From Arthrobacter woluwensis (GTDB lineage: Bacteria > Actinomycetota > Actinomycetes > Actinomycetales > Micrococcaceae): a DNA stretch of 64,000 nucleotides. The translations under genes were made by a program, and so were the position numbers. The stretch covers positions 1,612,001 to 1,676,000 of the forward strand of contig NZ_JAUSXR010000001.1 of NCBI RefSeq assembly GCF_030816155.1, given 5' to 3'. The stretch's first letter is position 1, and every line of letters begins with the position of its first letter. The notes under the pieces were generated by a model. The model was given only the letters and a program-made list of their open reading frames with translations, did no database searches and was not told the DNA's origin. Below are positions 25,701 to 35,704 of this stretch, piece after piece.

Positions 25701-27333
25701 CCAGCGGAGGGTTGGTCACCTGGGCGAACGACTGCACGAAGTAGTCGAACAGGACGCGGGGACGCTCGGAGAGCACGGCCACCGGGGTGTCCGAACCCAT
25801 CGCGCCCAGGGGCTCGGCGCCCGTGCGGGCCATGGGCCCGAGGAGGATCTTCAGTTCCTCCGTGGTGTAGCCGAAGGTCCGCTGGCGGATGTTGACCGAG
25901 GCAGGGGTGTGGACCACGTGCTCGCGCTCGGGGAGGTCGTCCAGCTTGACGAGGTTCTGCTCCACCCATTCGGCCCACGGGTTCGAGGCGGCGATCTCCG
26001 CCTTGACCTCCTCGTCCGCGATGATGCGGCCTTCCCCGGTGTCGACCAGGAACATCTTGCCCGGCGAGACGCGGCCCTTCTTGACCACCTTCGACGGCTC
26101 GATGTCCAGGACACCCACCTCGGAGGCGAAGACGATCATGCCGTCCTCGGTGATCCAGTACCGGCCGGGACGCAGGCCGTTGCGGTCCAGCGTCGCGCCG
26201 ACGAGGTTGCCGTCGGTGAAGGACACCGCGGCAGGGCCGTCCCACGGCTCCATGAGCATGGAGTGGTACTCGTAGAAAGCACGGCGGGCCGGGTCCATGG
26301 CGGTGTGGTTCTCCCACGCCTCCGGGATCATCATCATGATCGCGTGGCTGATGGGGCGGCCGGACAGCCAGAGGAGTTCGGCGACCTCATCGAAGGACGC
26401 GGAGTCGGAGGCACCCGGGGTGCAGATCGGGTAGAGATCCTCCGGGGAGTTCCCGAGCAGCGGGCTGGCGAGCTGCGACTGGCGGGCACGCATCCAGTTC
26501 CGGTTGCCCTTCACGGTGTTGATCTCACCGTTATGGGCGATCGTCCGGAACGGCTGTGCGAGCGGCCAGGACGGGAAGGTGTTGGTCGAGAAGCGCGAGT
26601 GTACGATCGCGAGCTTGCTCTTGAACCGGGTGTCCGAGAGGTCCGGGTAGAACGGTTCGAGCTGGGCCGTGGTGAGCATGCCCTTGTAGACGATCGTGCG
26701 GCTCGAGAGCGACGGGAAGTAGACACCGAAGCGGTTCTGAGCGCGCTTGCGGATCCGCCAGACCCGGCGGTCCAGCTCGTCCCGGCTCAGCTCAGCGCCG
26801 TCGGGCGCCGCGAAGAAGGGCTGCGCGAAGAACGGCATGCAGGCGCGGGCCATGGATCCGACCAGCTCGGCGCGGATGGGGACCTCGCGCCAGCCGATGA
26901 CCGACAGGCCTTCTTCACCGGCCAGGCCCTCGATGCCCTGACGGGCGGCGTCGGCCTCGCCGGGGACAGCGGGAAGGAAAGCGGTGCCGACGGCGTACTG
27001 TCCCTGGGCGGGCAGCTCGAAGTCGAGGACCGCGCGGAAGAACTCGTCCGGGATCTGCGTCAGCAGGCCGGCGCCGTCGCCGGTTCCCTCGTCGGCGCCG
27101 ACGGCGCCTCGGTGTTCCAGGCTGCGCAGTGCATGGAGGGCATTGGCGACGATGTCGTAGCCAGGCTCACCCCGCAGGGTGGCGATGATGGCGAGGCCAC
27201 AGGCGTCCTTCTCCTCCTCGGGGCGGTAAAGCCCCGAGGCGGCAGGCTGAGCCGCGAACCGCACGAAAGGGTTCTCCGGCTGCCCGGGGGCTGCCGGATC
27301 CACTTCGGGTGCGTGGTGCCGCGTATGAGTCAT
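22717..27333 (-). CDS. gltB: Glutamate synthase large subunit
   Basis: GltB makes glutamate from glutamine and 2-oxoglutarate. The 1538-residue protein has a class II amidotransferase domain whose nucleophile is Cys45 ([11 protein letters not shown]) after a 44-residue propeptide. A central FMN domain follows with '[18 protein letters not shown]' and '[11 protein letters not shown]', then the 3Fe-4S cysteines in '[15 protein letters not shown]'. The C-terminal beta-helix domain has 'GLSGGRIIV' and '[11 protein letters not shown]' repeats. It is of full family length with no frame problems. Confidence 0.97.
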   Translation of the reverse strand: MTHTRHHAPEVDPAAPGQPENPFVRFAAQPAASGLYRPEEEKDACGLAIIATLRGEPGYDIVANALHALRSLEHRGAVGADEGTGDGAGLLTQIPDEFFRAVLDFELPAQGQYAVGTAFLPAVPGEADAARQGIEGLAGEEGLSVIGWREVPIRAELVGSMARACMPFFAQPFFAAPDGAELSRDELDRRVWRIRKRAQNRFGVYFPSLSSRTIVYKGMLTTAQLEPFYPDLSDTRFKSKLAIVHSRFSTNTFPSWPLAQPFRTIAHNGEINTVKGNRNWMRARQSQLASPLLGNSPEDLYPICTPGASDSASFDEVAELLWLSGRPISHAIMMMIPEAWENHTAMDPARRAFYEYHSMLMEPWDGPAAVSFTDGNLVGATLDRNGLRPGRYWITEDGMIVFASEVGVLDIEPSKVVKKGRVSPGKMFLVDTGEGRIIADEEVKAEIAASNPWAEWVEQNLVKLDDLPEREHVVHTPASVNIRQRTFGYTTEELKILLGPMARTGAEPLGAMGSDTPVAVLSERPRVLFDYFVQSFAQVTNPPLDAIREELVTSMRCAVGPNGNMLDTGLIRQPQIALPYPVINNDQLSKIANMENADGDRVAIKVRGLYRPEGGEQALRTRIKEICEQISSAINRGVQYVVLSDRDSNAQWAPIPSLLLLSAVHHHLLRSANRTKTALLVEAGDVREVHHVAVLIGYGASAVNPYLAMESVEELIRTGELRGVTPETGVYNLIKGLGKGVLKIMSKMGISTVASYCGAQTFEALGLSQDLVDEFFSGTHSQLGGVGLDVIAQEVLTRHRFAYPEEGIELPHSPLNGGGEYQWRRDGEPHLFNPETVFRLQHSTRERRYDIFKEYTRGIDDQSGKLMTLRGLLKFKEGLRPSVPLEEVESVSSIVKRFSTGAMSYGSISKEAHETLAIAMNRLGAKSNTGEGGEDVDRLLDPERRSAIKQIASGRFGVTSLYLSNADDIQIKMAQGAKPGEGGQLMAQKVYPWVARTRHSTPGVGLISPPPHHDIYSIEDLAQLIYDAKRSNPSARVHVKLVSEVGIGTVASGVTKAKADVVLVSGHDGGTGASPLNSLKHAGVPWELGLAETQQTLMLNNLRERVVVQVDGQLKTGRDVVIAALLGAEEYGFATAPLVVSGCIMMRVCHLDTCPVGVATQNPELRSRFTGKPEFVVNFFEFLAEEVREILAELGFRTLDEAIGHSEYLDKEAAITHWKASGLDLDPILNGLDFDEDAPLRNTTGQNHELDQHFDQQLIRLSADALERREPVKITLGVVNTDRSVGTMLGHVVTKTFGVDTLAPDTIDITLTGTAGQSLGAFLPAGITLRLDGDSNDYVGKGLSGGRIIVRPDRQNVFPAERNVIAGNVIGYGATSGEIYLRGQVGERFLVRNSGATAVVEGIGDHGCEYMTGGQTLILGRTGRNFGAGMSGGTAYVLDLRPEKVNKDALENGELKLLELDAEDRDIVHGLLKRHAEETGSQLAARLLENFDDTAARVTKVLPRDYAAVLQTRLDALEEGLDPDGEEVWSRILEVTGG

Positions 27334-27535
27334 GACGGAGCGTCCTTCCTCCTGGTCGAGCTGGTGGAGGGGACAACATTGGCCCCAGTCGTTCGCGCGT
27401 CATTGTGACGAGCGCAACAAGGCGATTGATACTAGCGATTGTAGGTCACCAGCGGTCACCGAACGAATGGTTACACCCCTCGGAGGGGTGGCATCAGGCC
27501 GCCCCCGTCGTGACGGGGCGGGGCCGTGGCTGGAT
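27334..27535. other. gltB leader and lgt terminator region
   Basis: A minus-strand hairpin CACCCCT-CCG-AGGGGTG (27474-27490) and a second GC hairpin around 27500-27530 would end the trp-lgt transcript. A TACAAT -10 on the minus strand (27438-27443) may start gltB. This separates the glt genes from the upstream operon. Confidence 0.5.
27474..27490 (-). terminator. Hairpin between lgt and gltB
   Basis: A perfect 7-bp stem with a three-base loop lies 46 nt past the lgt stop. The stem is short, so the neighbouring GC-rich hairpin at 27500-27530 may contribute. Confidence 0.5.
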
Positions 27536-28645
27536 TCAGTTCCGGGATTCCTGGTCGGTGGACGAGGAGGAGGCTTCCGGGCCCGCGGACTGGGGGGTGG
27601 CGTCCGCTTCGGGCTGGGCTGCTGCAGGGTCATCATCGGTTGCAGCATCGCTCGGTGTTGCAGCGACACTACCACGAGGACCACCATCTGAGACGGAACC
27701 TTCCGCATCCTGGATGGTAACTTCCGGTTCGTGACTACCGGCCGGCGCTTCGGGCTCCGGTTCGCGACCCTTCAGGTACGGTGTGTCGCCCCGCTTCGAG
27801 CGTCCGAAACCGGCGATCACGAAGTACAGCAGGGCCGCGATGAGCACGAAGATGCTCGTCCAGACGTTGAGGCGGGTGGTGACGCCGAAGAGGGTGATGT
27901 GCTCGGCGTCGTCGATCCGGAGCAGTTCGATCCAGACGCGGCCCAGGCAGTAGTACGCGGCGTACAGGGCGAAGAGGCGGGCACGGCGGAAGTGGAACCG
28001 GCGGTCCAGCAGCAGCAGGATGACGACGCCGATCAGGTTCCAGAGGCTCTCGTAGAGGAACGTCGGGTGGAACAGGGTGCCCGGGGCCGCGTCGGCGGGG
28101 AAGTTCGGGTTCTGCGGGTCGATCTGCAGGCCCCACGGCAGGTCCGTGGGCGCGCCGAAGAGCTCCTGGTTGAACCAGTTGCCCCAACGGCCGATCGCCT
28201 GAGCGAGGAGCAGGCCGGGCGCCGCCGCGTCCATGAACGCGCTGAGCTTCACCCCGGACCGGCGGCAGCCGATCCACGCGCCGACCGCGCCCAGGACCAC
28301 CGCGCCCCAGATGCCCAGGCCACCACGCCAGATCTGCGGGATCAGGCTGAGGTCACCCGTGCCGTCGAAGTTCGGGCCGAAGTACTGCGCCGGCGAGGAG
28401 ACCACATGATAGAGGCGACCGCCGATGATGCCGAACGGGATCGCCCAGATGGCGATGTCCCACAGGCTGCCCTCCGGCGTGCCACGGCGCTTCCAGCGGA
28501 CCGCAGTGAGCCAGAGGCCCACCACGATGCCGAGCAGGATGCACAGGGCGTACGCCCTGATGCTGAACGGTCCCAGCTCGAACCCCGACCAGCTGGGGCT
28601 GGGGATGCTGGCAGTGAGCTGGGTCGCCATCAGGGCGGTCTGCAT
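27536..28645 (-). CDS. lgt: Prolipoprotein diacylglyceryl transferase
   Basis: Lgt transfers diacylglycerol from phosphatidylglycerol to the lipobox cysteine of prelipoproteins. The 369-residue protein has seven membrane helices. Its signature is 'AQAIGRWGNWFNQELFG', and 'GIIGGRLYHV' and 'FLYESLWNLIG' are other conserved pieces. The last 90 residues or so are a hydrophilic Pro/Glu/Ser-rich tail, common in actinobacterial Lgt and of unknown role. An internal ATG at 28627 is an alternative start. It follows trpA by 9 nt. Confidence 0.94.
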   Translation of the reverse strand: MQTALMATQLTASIPSPSWSGFELGPFSIRAYALCILLGIVVGLWLTAVRWKRRGTPEGSLWDIAIWAIPFGIIGGRLYHVVSSPAQYFGPNFDGTGDLSLIPQIWRGGLGIWGAVVLGAVGAWIGCRRSGVKLSAFMDAAAPGLLLAQAIGRWGNWFNQELFGAPTDLPWGLQIDPQNPNFPADAAPGTLFHPTFLYESLWNLIGVVILLLLDRRFHFRRARLFALYAAYYCLGRVWIELLRIDDAEHITLFGVTTRLNVWTSIFVLIAALLYFVIAGFGRSKRGDTPYLKGREPEPEAPAGSHEPEVTIQDAEGSVSDGGPRGSVAATPSDAATDDDPAAAQPEADATPQSAGPEASSSSTDQESRN

Positions 28646-28654
28646 ACCGGGTTC

Positions 28655-29449
28655 CTATCCGGCCGGGGTGAATCCGGCGCTGAGTTCCTGAGTGAGCTGC
28701 GCGACGGCGGGGACGCCGCCGTCGCGGAGGGCCGAGACCAGGGCGGAGCCCACGATCACGCCATCGGCGTAAGAGGCGATCTCCCGGACGTGCTCGGCCC
28801 GGGACACGCCCAGCCCGACGCACACGCGTTCCGCGCCGGCGGCGTGGGTGGCCGCCACGAGGCTCTCGGCGAGGTTGCTCACCGCGCCGCGGGCGCCGGT
28901 GACGCCCATGACCGAGACGGCGTACACGAAGCCGCGGCTGGCCTGGACCGTCATGCTGAGGCGCTCCGGCGTGGAGGACGGCGCCACCAGGAAGATGCGG
29001 TCCAGCGAGTACTTGTCCGACGCGGCGACCCACTCGGCCGCCTCATCGGGGATGAGGTCCGGCGTGACCAGGCCTGCTCCCCCGGCTTCCGCCAGCCGCC
29101 GCGCGAATTCGTCGACGCCCAGCCGCATGACCGGGTTCCAGTAGGTCATGACCACGACGGCGGCGTCGCTCGCCTCCGTGATGCCCTTGACGACATCGAA
29201 GACGCTCGCCACGTGGAAGCCGTTCGCGAGGGCCTCGGTGGTCGCGGCCTGGATGACCGGGCCGTCCATGACGGGGTCCGAGTACGGGATGCCGATCTCG
29301 ATGATGTCCGCGCCGTTCTCCGCCAGCGCGATGCCGGCGTCGATGCTCGTCTGGACATCCGGGTATCCGGCGGGCAGGTAGCCGATCAGGGCGGAACGCC
29401 CCTCGGCCTTCGCCTTGTCGATGGCGGCCGCGGCCTTGGAGTGGATCAT
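28655..29449 (-). CDS. trpA: Tryptophan synthase alpha subunit
   Basis: TrpA cleaves indole-3-glycerol phosphate to indole and glyceraldehyde 3-phosphate. The 264-residue TIM barrel has the catalytic glutamate in '[16 protein letters not shown]', which also holds the aspartate, and the phosphate-binding end 'GVIVGSALV'. The start overlaps the trpB stop (ATGA). Confidence 0.96.
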   Translation of the reverse strand: MIHSKAAAAIDKAKAEGRSALIGYLPAGYPDVQTSIDAGIALAENGADIIEIGIPYSDPVMDGPVIQAATTEALANGFHVASVFDVVKGITEASDAAVVVMTYWNPVMRLGVDEFARRLAEAGGAGLVTPDLIPDEAAEWVAASDKYSLDRIFLVAPSSTPERLSMTVQASRGFVYAVSVMGVTGARGAVSNLAESLVAATHAAGAERVCVGLGVSRAEHVREIASYADGVIVGSALVSALRDGGVPAVAQLTQELSAGFTPAG

Positions 29450-30855
29450 GCCGGGGACTCCTCACCCGTGGTGCTGTGACGTGTGGAAAGCGTGGTGCCG
29501 CGGACGTTGCCGTCCTCGTCGAGCATGTCGAACCACTCGGCGGCGGTCTGGACGTCCTTGTCACCGCGGCCCGACAGGTTGACGACGATGATGACCTCGC
29601 TGGGGTCCTCCTTGCCCTCGGTCAGCCGCTGGCCGACCTTGATGGCGCCGGCGAGGGCGTGGGATGACTCGATGGCGGGGATGATGCCCTCGGTCTGCGA
29701 CAGCACCTTGAAGGCGTCCATCGCTTCGGTGTCCGTGATCGGCTCGTACGTCACGCGGCCGATGTCGTGCAGATAGGAGTGCTCCGGCCCGACGCCCGGG
29801 TAGTCCAGGCCCGCGGAGATGGAGTGGGACTCGACCGTCTGGCCGTCCTCGTCCTGCATCAGGTAGGAGCGCGCGCCGTGCAGCACGCCGGGGCGGCCCA
29901 GCGTGATGGTCGCCGCGTGCCGGCCGGTCTCCACGCCGTCGCCGCCGGCCTCGAAGCCGTAGATGGCGACCTCGGGGTCGTCGAGGAAGCCGTGGAAGAT
30001 GCCGATCGCGTTCGAGCCGCCGCCGATGCAGGCGCAGACCGCGTCCGGAAGACGGCCCGTCTGGGTCAGGATCTGCTCGCGGGCCTCGTCGCCGATGACC
30101 TCGTGGAAGAAGCGGACCATGGCCGGGAACGGGTGGGCTCCGGCCGCGGTGCCGAGGAGGTAGTGGGTGTTGTCCACATTGGTCACCCAGTCGCGGAGCG
30201 CCTCGTTGATGGCGTCCTTCAGCGTCTGGGAGCCGTTCGTGACGGGGATGACCGTGGCGCCCAGCAGCTGCATGCGGGCCACGTTGAGGGCCTGACGGCG
30301 GCAGTCCTCGGCACCCATGTAGACGACGCACTCCAGACCCATGAGGGCGGCGGCCGTGGCCGAGGCGACGCCGTGCTGACCCGCGCCGGTCTCGGCGATC
30401 ACACGGGTCTTACCCATGCGCTTGGCGAGCAGGGCCTGACCCAGCACGTTGTTGATCTTGTGCGAACCGGTGTGGTTGAGGTCTTCGCGCTTGAGGAAGA
30501 CGCGGGCGCCACCGGCGTGCTCGGAGAAGCGCTTGGCCTCGGTGAGCAGGCTCGGGCGGCCCGAGTAGTTCTTGTTCAGCTCGGAGATCTCCGCGAGGAA
30601 ATCGGGATCCAGCCGGGCCTTGTTGAAGGTGTCCTCCAGCTCATCCAGAGCGGCGATGAGGGATTCGGGCATCCAGCGGCCGCCGTACTCACCGAAGTAG
30701 GGACCTTCGGCGTGACGCAAGGGGCCGTGGTCCGTGGCGCTGCCGCCCTCGGCCTGCTCCGCCAGCCGTCCCGCCAGGAATGCCTCAGCGGGGTCCCCGA
30801 AGGCCTGCTCTTCAGCCGCGCCCTGCCCGGGGTTCTGCGATGCGTTCTCCGCCAT
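29446..30855 (-). CDS. trpB: Tryptophan synthase beta subunit
   Basis: TrpB joins indole and serine with pyridoxal phosphate. The PLP lysine is in '[19 protein letters not shown]' and the phosphate-binding 'GGGSNAIG' is present; the '[10 protein letters not shown]' loop and 'HALAGAIKV' are typical. The ATG at 30855 has GAGGA 11 nt upstream; a GTG at 30864 is an in-frame alternative but too near that site. The N-terminus carries about 40 extra residues. A 68-77 nt gap separates it from trpC. Confidence 0.95.
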   Translation of the reverse strand: MAENASQNPGQGAAEEQAFGDPAEAFLAGRLAEQAEGGSATDHGPLRHAEGPYFGEYGGRWMPESLIAALDELEDTFNKARLDPDFLAEISELNKNYSGRPSLLTEAKRFSEHAGGARVFLKREDLNHTGSHKINNVLGQALLAKRMGKTRVIAETGAGQHGVASATAAALMGLECVVYMGAEDCRRQALNVARMQLLGATVIPVTNGSQTLKDAINEALRDWVTNVDNTHYLLGTAAGAHPFPAMVRFFHEVIGDEAREQILTQTGRLPDAVCACIGGGSNAIGIFHGFLDDPEVAIYGFEAGGDGVETGRHAATITLGRPGVLHGARSYLMQDEDGQTVESHSISAGLDYPGVGPEHSYLHDIGRVTYEPITDTEAMDAFKVLSQTEGIIPAIESSHALAGAIKVGQRLTEGKEDPSEVIIVVNLSGRGDKDVQTAAEWFDMLDEDGNVRGTTLSTRHSTTGEESPA

Positions 30856-30932
30856 CGCGCTCACCGTCCTCTGTGTTTCGGTTCGGACCGGCGACGCCGC
30901 AGGGGCATCGCCGGGCGTGTTCGTAGAGCTGT

Positions 30933-31745
30933 TCAGCCGCGCCGGGCCGGCATGGCACGGGTGCCTGCCTCCCGGAAGTCCTGGAGCAGCCGGCGCGGGT
31001 CATCGGTGGTGACGAGCGCCTCGCCCACCAGGAGCGCCTGCGCGCCCTGGGACGCATAGTGCACGGCATCCTCGACTCCGCGGACCCCGGACTCCGCCAC
31101 GGCGATCGCTCCGGCCGGAATGGCCGAGGCGAGGCCGCCGAAGACGCCGCGGTCGACGTCGAGGGTCTTCAGATTGCGGACGTTGACGCCGATGATGCGA
31201 GCTTCCACGGCCGCAGCACGCTCGATCTCCTCGAGCGTGTGGGTCTCCAGCAGCACATTCATGCCCAGTTCGTGGGCGAGGTCGCTGAAGTCCTTGAGCT
31301 GAGCGTCATCGAGAGCGGCGGCGATCAGCAGGATGAGGTCGGCGCCGTGGGCACGGGCCTCCCAGATCTGGTACTCGTCCACCGTGAAGTCCTTGCGGAG
31401 CAGTGGCACGTCCACCCGGGCGCGCACCGCGTCAAGATCGGCGAGGCTGCCGTTGAAGCGGCGCTGCTCGGTCAGTACCGAGATGACGGATGCTCCCCCG
31501 GAGACGTACTGCTCCGCGAGTGCCGCAGGATCGACGATCCCGGCCAGCTCGCCCTTGGAGGGGCTGCGGCGCTTGATCTCCGCGATGACCTTCAGCCCGG
31601 CGTCGGGCTGGCCTCCGCCGAGCGCGGCCCAGGCGTCCCGCGCGGGGGCCGCGGCGCGCGCGGCGTCCTCGATCGCAGCCTGCGACTGCCGGCGGGCCTC
31701 AAGGTCTTCGCGGACCCCCGCGATGATGTCGTCGAGGACAGTCAC
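30933..31745 (-). CDS. trpC: Indole-3-glycerol phosphate synthase
   Basis: TrpC closes the indole ring from CdRP. The 270-residue TIM barrel has '[15 protein letters not shown]', '[20 protein letters not shown]', '[15 protein letters not shown]' and 'VAESGVRG'. The GTG start at 31745 lies 3 nt after the repaired stop of the DUF6704 gene and has no ribosome site of its own, so translation is probably coupled. Confidence 0.95.
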   Translation of the reverse strand: MTVLDDIIAGVREDLEARRQSQAAIEDAARAAAPARDAWAALGGGQPDAGLKVIAEIKRRSPSKGELAGIVDPAALAEQYVSGGASVISVLTEQRRFNGSLADLDAVRARVDVPLLRKDFTVDEYQIWEARAHGADLILLIAAALDDAQLKDFSDLAHELGMNVLLETHTLEEIERAAAVEARIIGVNVRNLKTLDVDRGVFGGLASAIPAGAIAVAESGVRGVEDAVHYASQGAQALLVGEALVTTDDPRRLLQDFREAGTRAMPARRG

Positions 31746-31748
31746 AGA

Positions 31749-32010
31749 TCAGTGGCTGTTCTTGAGCTTGCTGCCGCCGACGCCGTAACCGGCCTTGCGC
31801 ATGGCGAAACCGGCCAGGAGGCCGATCACCATGACGCCGATGCCGCCCCAGAAGACCGGCGCGCTGGCCAGGACGAAGGCGATGGACGAAACCAGGGCGC
31901 CCACCAGCATGATGGCCACGCAGGTCCAGGCAGCCGGGCTGTTGCCGTGTCCGATCTCGTCCGCGTGGGACTCGGTGGACTGGCTGGCCGGAAACAGTGG
32001 CTTTGCTCAT
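31749..32010 (-). pseudogene. DUF6704 small membrane protein, frameshifted
   Basis: This small protein of two membrane helices is a regular neighbour of trpC in Arthrobacter-like genomes. From ATG 32010 (GAGGAG 7 nt upstream) it reads MSKATVS and then leaves frame at CCGGCC (31986-31991). Removing one base gives 'ASQSTESHADEIGHGNSPAA', helices 'CVAIMLVGALVSSIAFVLA' and 'GGIGVMVIGLLAGFAM', then a basic tail ending SKLKNSH (86 residues). The repaired stop at 31749-31751 lies 3 nt before trpC. Its function is unknown. Confidence 0.8.
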
Positions 32011-32105
32011 GGTGATACTCCTCAGGAATGAAACTAACTACATTCTGCCATTGATTGTGCAGGTCCAGGCGCAGCGGAGCCGCCGTGCCCACCTGCCGGA
32101 CAGGC

Positions 32106-32738
32106 CTAGCTGGGGTCGTGCCCCTTGCTGAGCTGATCCCAGCTGTCGATCGCGTCCAGAGGCTCGTCGTCGGCGGCCTCCTCGGCTGCGGTGGAGGGGC
32201 CCGCGGAGCCCTTCGCGGCCGCGCGGGACCGGCCCGCGGCGCCGTCGTATTTCGAGCTCCCCGCCCAATGGCGCGAGGCGAGAATCAGCCACACCGCGCA
32301 CAGGATGAGCAGCGCGCCGCAGATCACCGCGACCAGGGGGAAGGACGTCAGGCTGACGTCCGCCGGTCCGTTCGCGACGCCGGTCTGGCGGCTGATCTCG
32401 CCCTGTGCCGCGGCACGGGGGTCGTTCAGCACGGTCAGGCCGGCCGAGACGATCCCGATCCCGGACAGGGCGATCGCCACCGCGACCACCCATCGGGCGA
32501 TGCGGCCCGCGATGCTGCTGGCGATGGCGCCGGCGACCGCCACCACCGCGAGGGCCGTGACCGCCGTCGCGGCCTTGCTGCCGGCGACGTGGAGATCCGG
32601 CATCCTGACACCGCTCTGCGCCAGGACGACGTTCACCCAGCTCTGAGTCGTGGTGCCGAAGACGGCGACGGCGCACAGCACCGTCACCAGCACGACGGTG
32701 CCCTTACGTGACCAGCGGGGAGCTGCGGGGCGGCTCAT
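32106..32738 (-). CDS. Trp biosynthesis-associated membrane protein
   Basis: This 210-residue protein matches the Trp_oprn_chp family (TIGR02234) found within actinobacterial trp operons. It has four membrane helices (VVLVTVLCAVAVFG, AVTALAVVAVAGAIA, WVVAVAIALSGIGIVSAG, FPLVAVICGALLILCAVWLIL) and a conserved 'TQSWV' after the first helix. The C-terminal 45 residues are polar. The ATG at 32738 overlaps the trpE stop. Role unknown; a transport or assembly role in tryptophan synthesis has been suggested only by context. Confidence 0.9.
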   Translation of the reverse strand: MSRPAAPRWSRKGTVVLVTVLCAVAVFGTTTQSWVNVVLAQSGVRMPDLHVAGSKAATAVTALAVVAVAGAIASSIAGRIARWVVAVAIALSGIGIVSAGLTVLNDPRAAAQGEISRQTGVANGPADVSLTSFPLVAVICGALLILCAVWLILASRHWAGSSKYDGAAGRSRAAAKGSAGPSTAAEEAADDEPLDAIDSWDQLSKGHDPS

Positions 32739-34315
32739 CACTGACCTTCCGTGAGCGACGCCGCGAGGCCGGGCTCCGCGTCCCGCAGGGCGGAGGCGAG
32801 GTGCGCGGCACGCAGCGGCGCGGCGGCCTTGTTCACGGTCTCCAGCGCTTCGTCCGGCTTGTGGGAATCGGCGACGATGCCGCCGCCGGCCTGAACGTAC
32901 GCCTTGCCGTCCAGCAGGAGGGCCGTGCGGATGGCGATGGCCATGTCCATGTCTCCGGCGAAGTCGAGATATCCGACCACTCCCCCGTAGACGCTGCGCC
33001 GGTGCGGCTCCAGTTCGTCCAGGAGACTCAGCGCCCGCGGCTTCGGGGCGCCGGAGAGCGTGCCGGCCGGGAAGGTGGAGGCGAGCACGTCGTAGGCCGT
33101 GGAGCCCGGGGCGAGCTGCCCCACCACGGTGGAGACCAGGTGCATGATGTGGCTGAAACGCTCCACCTCCATGAACTGCGTGACATCCACGGTGCCCGCG
33201 GTGCAGACCCGAGAGAGGTCGTTGCGGGACAGGTCCACGAGCATGAGGTGCTCGGCACGTTCCTTCGTGTCCGCGAGGAGCTCCTCGGCCAGCGCGACGT
33301 CGGCGTCATGGGTCTTGCCGCGCGGACGGGATCCGGCGATCGGGTGCGTGATCACCTCGCGGTCCGTGACCGTCACGAGCGCTTCGGGGCTGGAGCCGAC
33401 GATCGCGTACTCACGGCCCTGAGGATCCTCGAAGTTGCAGAGGTACATGTACGGGCTGGGGTTGCTGTTGCGCAGCATCCGGTAGACGTCCAGCGCACTC
33501 GACGCGCAGTCGAGCTCGAAGCGCCGGGAGATGACCACCTGGAAGACCTCGCCGTCGCGGATGGCCTCCTTGCCGCGGTCGATGGCTTCGAGATACTGCG
33601 CTTCGGGCCAGCGGTGCTGCACGGATTCCTGGTAGTCGCGGCTGGGAGCCAGGGCGGCGATGGCCGGTGCGGCCGGACGCTGCAGGCGCTCCAGCATGGC
33701 GTCGAGGCGCATGACCGCGTCCTGATAGGCCTCGTCCACCCGTTCCGGACTGTCGTCCATGTTGATGGCGTTCGCCACGAGCAGCACCGAACCGTCCACG
33801 TTGTCGTGGACCGCGATGTCGCTCACCAGGTTGAGGGCCAGTTCCGGCAGGTTCAAGTCGTCCTGCGGCGGGTGCACCAGGCGTTCCCAGTGGCGGACGG
33901 TCTCCCAGCCGACGAAGCCGACGAGGCCCGACGTCAGCGGCGGCAGATCCGCGTGGCGCTCGGTGCGCAGCGCTTCGAGGGTGAGGCGGAGGGCCTCGGC
34001 CGGGTTCCCCGAGGTGGGCACGCCCTGGGGAGGCTCTCCCTGCCAGAAGGCCTCGCCGTCGCGCGTCGTCAGCGTGGCCCGGCTGTGCGCGCCGATGAAC
34101 GAGTAGCGGCTCCAGGACCCGCCGACCGCGGCGGATTCGAAGAGGAACGTGCCCGGCTTCGCGGCGCCGTCAGCGTCGAGGGCGAGCTTGCGGTACAGGC
34201 TGATCGGCGTCTCCGCGTCGGCCAGGACCTTCAGCGTCACCGAGATCACCCGGTGCTCGCGCGCCAGGGTCCGGAACTCATTCAGGCTGGGGTTCAGGGC
34301 GGTGGTCTCCAGCAC
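32738..34315 (-). CDS. trpE: Anthranilate synthase component I
   Basis: TrpE makes anthranilate from chorismate, with ammonia from TrpG, which is not in this window. The 525-residue protein has the N-terminal feedback site 'ISLYRKL...GTFLFES' and the catalytic core 'FQVVISRRFE', 'GSRPRGKTHD' and 'FPAGTLSGAPKPRAL'. The open frame reaches 34513, but the GTG at 34315 gives '[14 protein letters not shown]', overlaps the hisI stop (TAGTG) and fits family length. Confidence 0.95.
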   Translation of the reverse strand: MLETTALNPSLNEFRTLAREHRVISVTLKVLADAETPISLYRKLALDADGAAKPGTFLFESAAVGGSWSRYSFIGAHSRATLTTRDGEAFWQGEPPQGVPTSGNPAEALRLTLEALRTERHADLPPLTSGLVGFVGWETVRHWERLVHPPQDDLNLPELALNLVSDIAVHDNVDGSVLLVANAINMDDSPERVDEAYQDAVMRLDAMLERLQRPAAPAIAALAPSRDYQESVQHRWPEAQYLEAIDRGKEAIRDGEVFQVVISRRFELDCASSALDVYRMLRNSNPSPYMYLCNFEDPQGREYAIVGSSPEALVTVTDREVITHPIAGSRPRGKTHDADVALAEELLADTKERAEHLMLVDLSRNDLSRVCTAGTVDVTQFMEVERFSHIMHLVSTVVGQLAPGSTAYDVLASTFPAGTLSGAPKPRALSLLDELEPHRRSVYGGVVGYLDFAGDMDMAIAIRTALLLDGKAYVQAGGGIVADSHKPDEALETVNKAAAPLRAAHLASALRDAEPGLAASLTEGQ

Positions 34316-34785
34316 TAGCGTGCACCTTCCGTCGTCGCGGCGTCTGCGGCCGGGTCCTCTGTCGGCTGTTCGTCCTCCCGGGACCCGACGACGGCGGGCA
34401 GCTCCCGGCCGTCGAAGCAGGTCCGCGTTCCCGTGTGGCAGGCGGCGCCCACCTGGTCGACGCGCACCAGCAGGGCGTCGCCGTCGCAGTCGAGGGCGAC
34501 GGACTTGACCCACTGCACATGGCCCGAGGTGTCCCCCTTGCGCCAGTACTCCTGCCGCGAGCGGGACCAGAAGGTGACCCGTCCCGTGGTGAGCGTGCGG
34601 CGGAGCGCTTCGTCGTCCATCCAGCCGAGCATGAGGACTTCTCCACTGTCATGCTGCTGGATGATGACCGCCACCAGGCCGTGGTCGTCGCGCTTGAGGC
34701 GCGACACCACGTCAGGGCCGAGCCCGGTGGTCGGCTCAGAGGCTGCGGAAGCGCCGGGAAGAGGGGGAATGGGCTGTTCAGACAT
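34315..34785 (-). CDS. hisI: Phosphoribosyl-AMP cyclohydrolase
   Basis: HisI opens the purine ring in histidine synthesis. The 156-residue protein has '[18 protein letters not shown]', '[17 protein letters not shown]' and the zinc/magnesium residues in '[11 protein letters not shown]' with '[10 protein letters not shown]'. Start: ATG 34785; TAGACT lies 8 nt upstream (34794-34799) with no Shine-Dalgarno, so the mRNA may be leaderless and this may be the promoter of the whole hisI-trp operon. About 20 extra residues follow the domain. Confidence 0.94.
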   Translation of the reverse strand: MSEQPIPPLPGASAASEPTTGLGPDVVSRLKRDDHGLVAVIIQQHDSGEVLMLGWMDDEALRRTLTTGRVTFWSRSRQEYWRKGDTSGHVQWVKSVALDCDGDALLVRVDQVGAACHTGTRTCFDGRELPAVVGSREDEQPTEDPAADAATTEGAR

Positions 34786-34937
34786 CGCGATCCAGTCTAG
34801 TACGGCAAGCCGTGCCGCCACGCCTCCGCCTGCCTCGGTGACGTCGCCCGCCACCTGCTTTCCGACGGCGCGCAACGCCGCGTCTCGCAGTGCGTCATGC
34901 ACCGCCGGGAGCCCGCTCTCGTGTTACGTTCACAGTG

Positions 34938-35579
34938 ATGCGTTTTGTGGCCCCCTCCCGAGAATTCCTGGCCGAGACTTTGCTCGCGGCCGGTCCCGAC
35001 GCGCCCACCCTCTGTGAGGGGTGGAAGACGCGGCACCTGCTGGCGCACCTGCACCTCCGGGAGACCAGCCCCCGGCTCGCCCTGGGCCTCGCGGTCAAGG
35101 CCCTGGCGCCCGCCTCGGACCAGGCGATCGAGGAGCTCGCGTCCACCCTGGATGATGGCGCGTACGTCAAGCTCGTGGAGCAGTTCCGCGCCGGACCGTC
35201 CCGTTTCTCGCCGTGGGGCATTCCCGCGTTCGCCGAGCTGGCCAATCTCGCGGAGTTCTTCGTGCACGCCGAGGACGTCCGCCGTGCCGGGGACCGCTGG
35301 GCGCCCCGGGCCCTCGATGACGCCTACGCCGAGGCACTCTGGGCGGATCTGGTGAAGCGCGCCGCCCTCCTGTACCGCGGCGTCGATCTGGGCATCGTGC
35401 TCGTGCGCCCTAACGGGCCACGGCACGTCGCCCGCCGCGCTCCGGACTCGGTCGCCATCCTGGGCGATCCGGCCGAGCTGATGATGCACGCCTACGGCCG
35501 CGCCTCGCATGCGTTGGTGTCCTTCGAAGGCCAGCCCGACGCCGTCGCCCTGCTGCGGTCGGCGACGCTCGGAGCCTGA
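34938..35579 (+). CDS. TIGR03085 family metal-binding protein
   Basis: This 213-residue protein belongs to the TIGR03085 group within the DinB/maleylpyruvate-isomerase N-terminal superfamily. 'CEGWKTRHLLAHLHLRE' carries the first histidines and 'ANLAEFFVHAEDVRRAG' the later one of a probable three-histidine metal site. The end 'GDPAELMMHAYGR' is also typical. TACGTT lies 7 nt before the ATG at 34938 and there is no ribosome site. Mycothiol-dependent chemistry is often suggested for this superfamily; function here is unproven. Confidence 0.88.
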   Translation: MRFVAPSREFLAETLLAAGPDAPTLCEGWKTRHLLAHLHLRETSPRLALGLAVKALAPASDQAIEELASTLDDGAYVKLVEQFRAGPSRFSPWGIPAFAELANLAEFFVHAEDVRRAGDRWAPRALDDAYAEALWADLVKRAALLYRGVDLGIVLVRPNGPRHVARRAPDSVAILGDPAELMMHAYGRASHALVSFEGQPDAVALLRSATLGA

Positions 35580-35634
35580 GACCAGCCCAGTCTGAGGCGA
35601 GCCCGCTCGACACTCTTGAGCTGATACAACTCAT

Positions 35635-35682
35635 GGAACCGAGGAGGGACCCTGCCAGACGGCAGGGTCCCTCCTCGGTTCC
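35635..35682. terminator. Bidirectional terminator between TIGR03085 gene and hisF
   Basis: A perfect 22-bp stem (35635-35656 with 35661-35682) with an AGAC loop lies between convergent genes. Confidence 0.9.
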
Positions 35683-35704
35683 AGCGGGTGCTTCGGCGCT
35701 GAGG

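Noticed and set aside
24994..27408. An 804-codon open frame opposite gltB, and similar long frames opposite other genes
   Set aside because: High-GC coding sequence often leaves the opposite strand open. The translation has no domain and the gltB frame is fully conserved.
34315..34513. N-terminal extension of trpE to 34513
   Set aside because: It overlaps the hisI coding region in another frame; the GTG at 34315 fits the family start and gene overlap.
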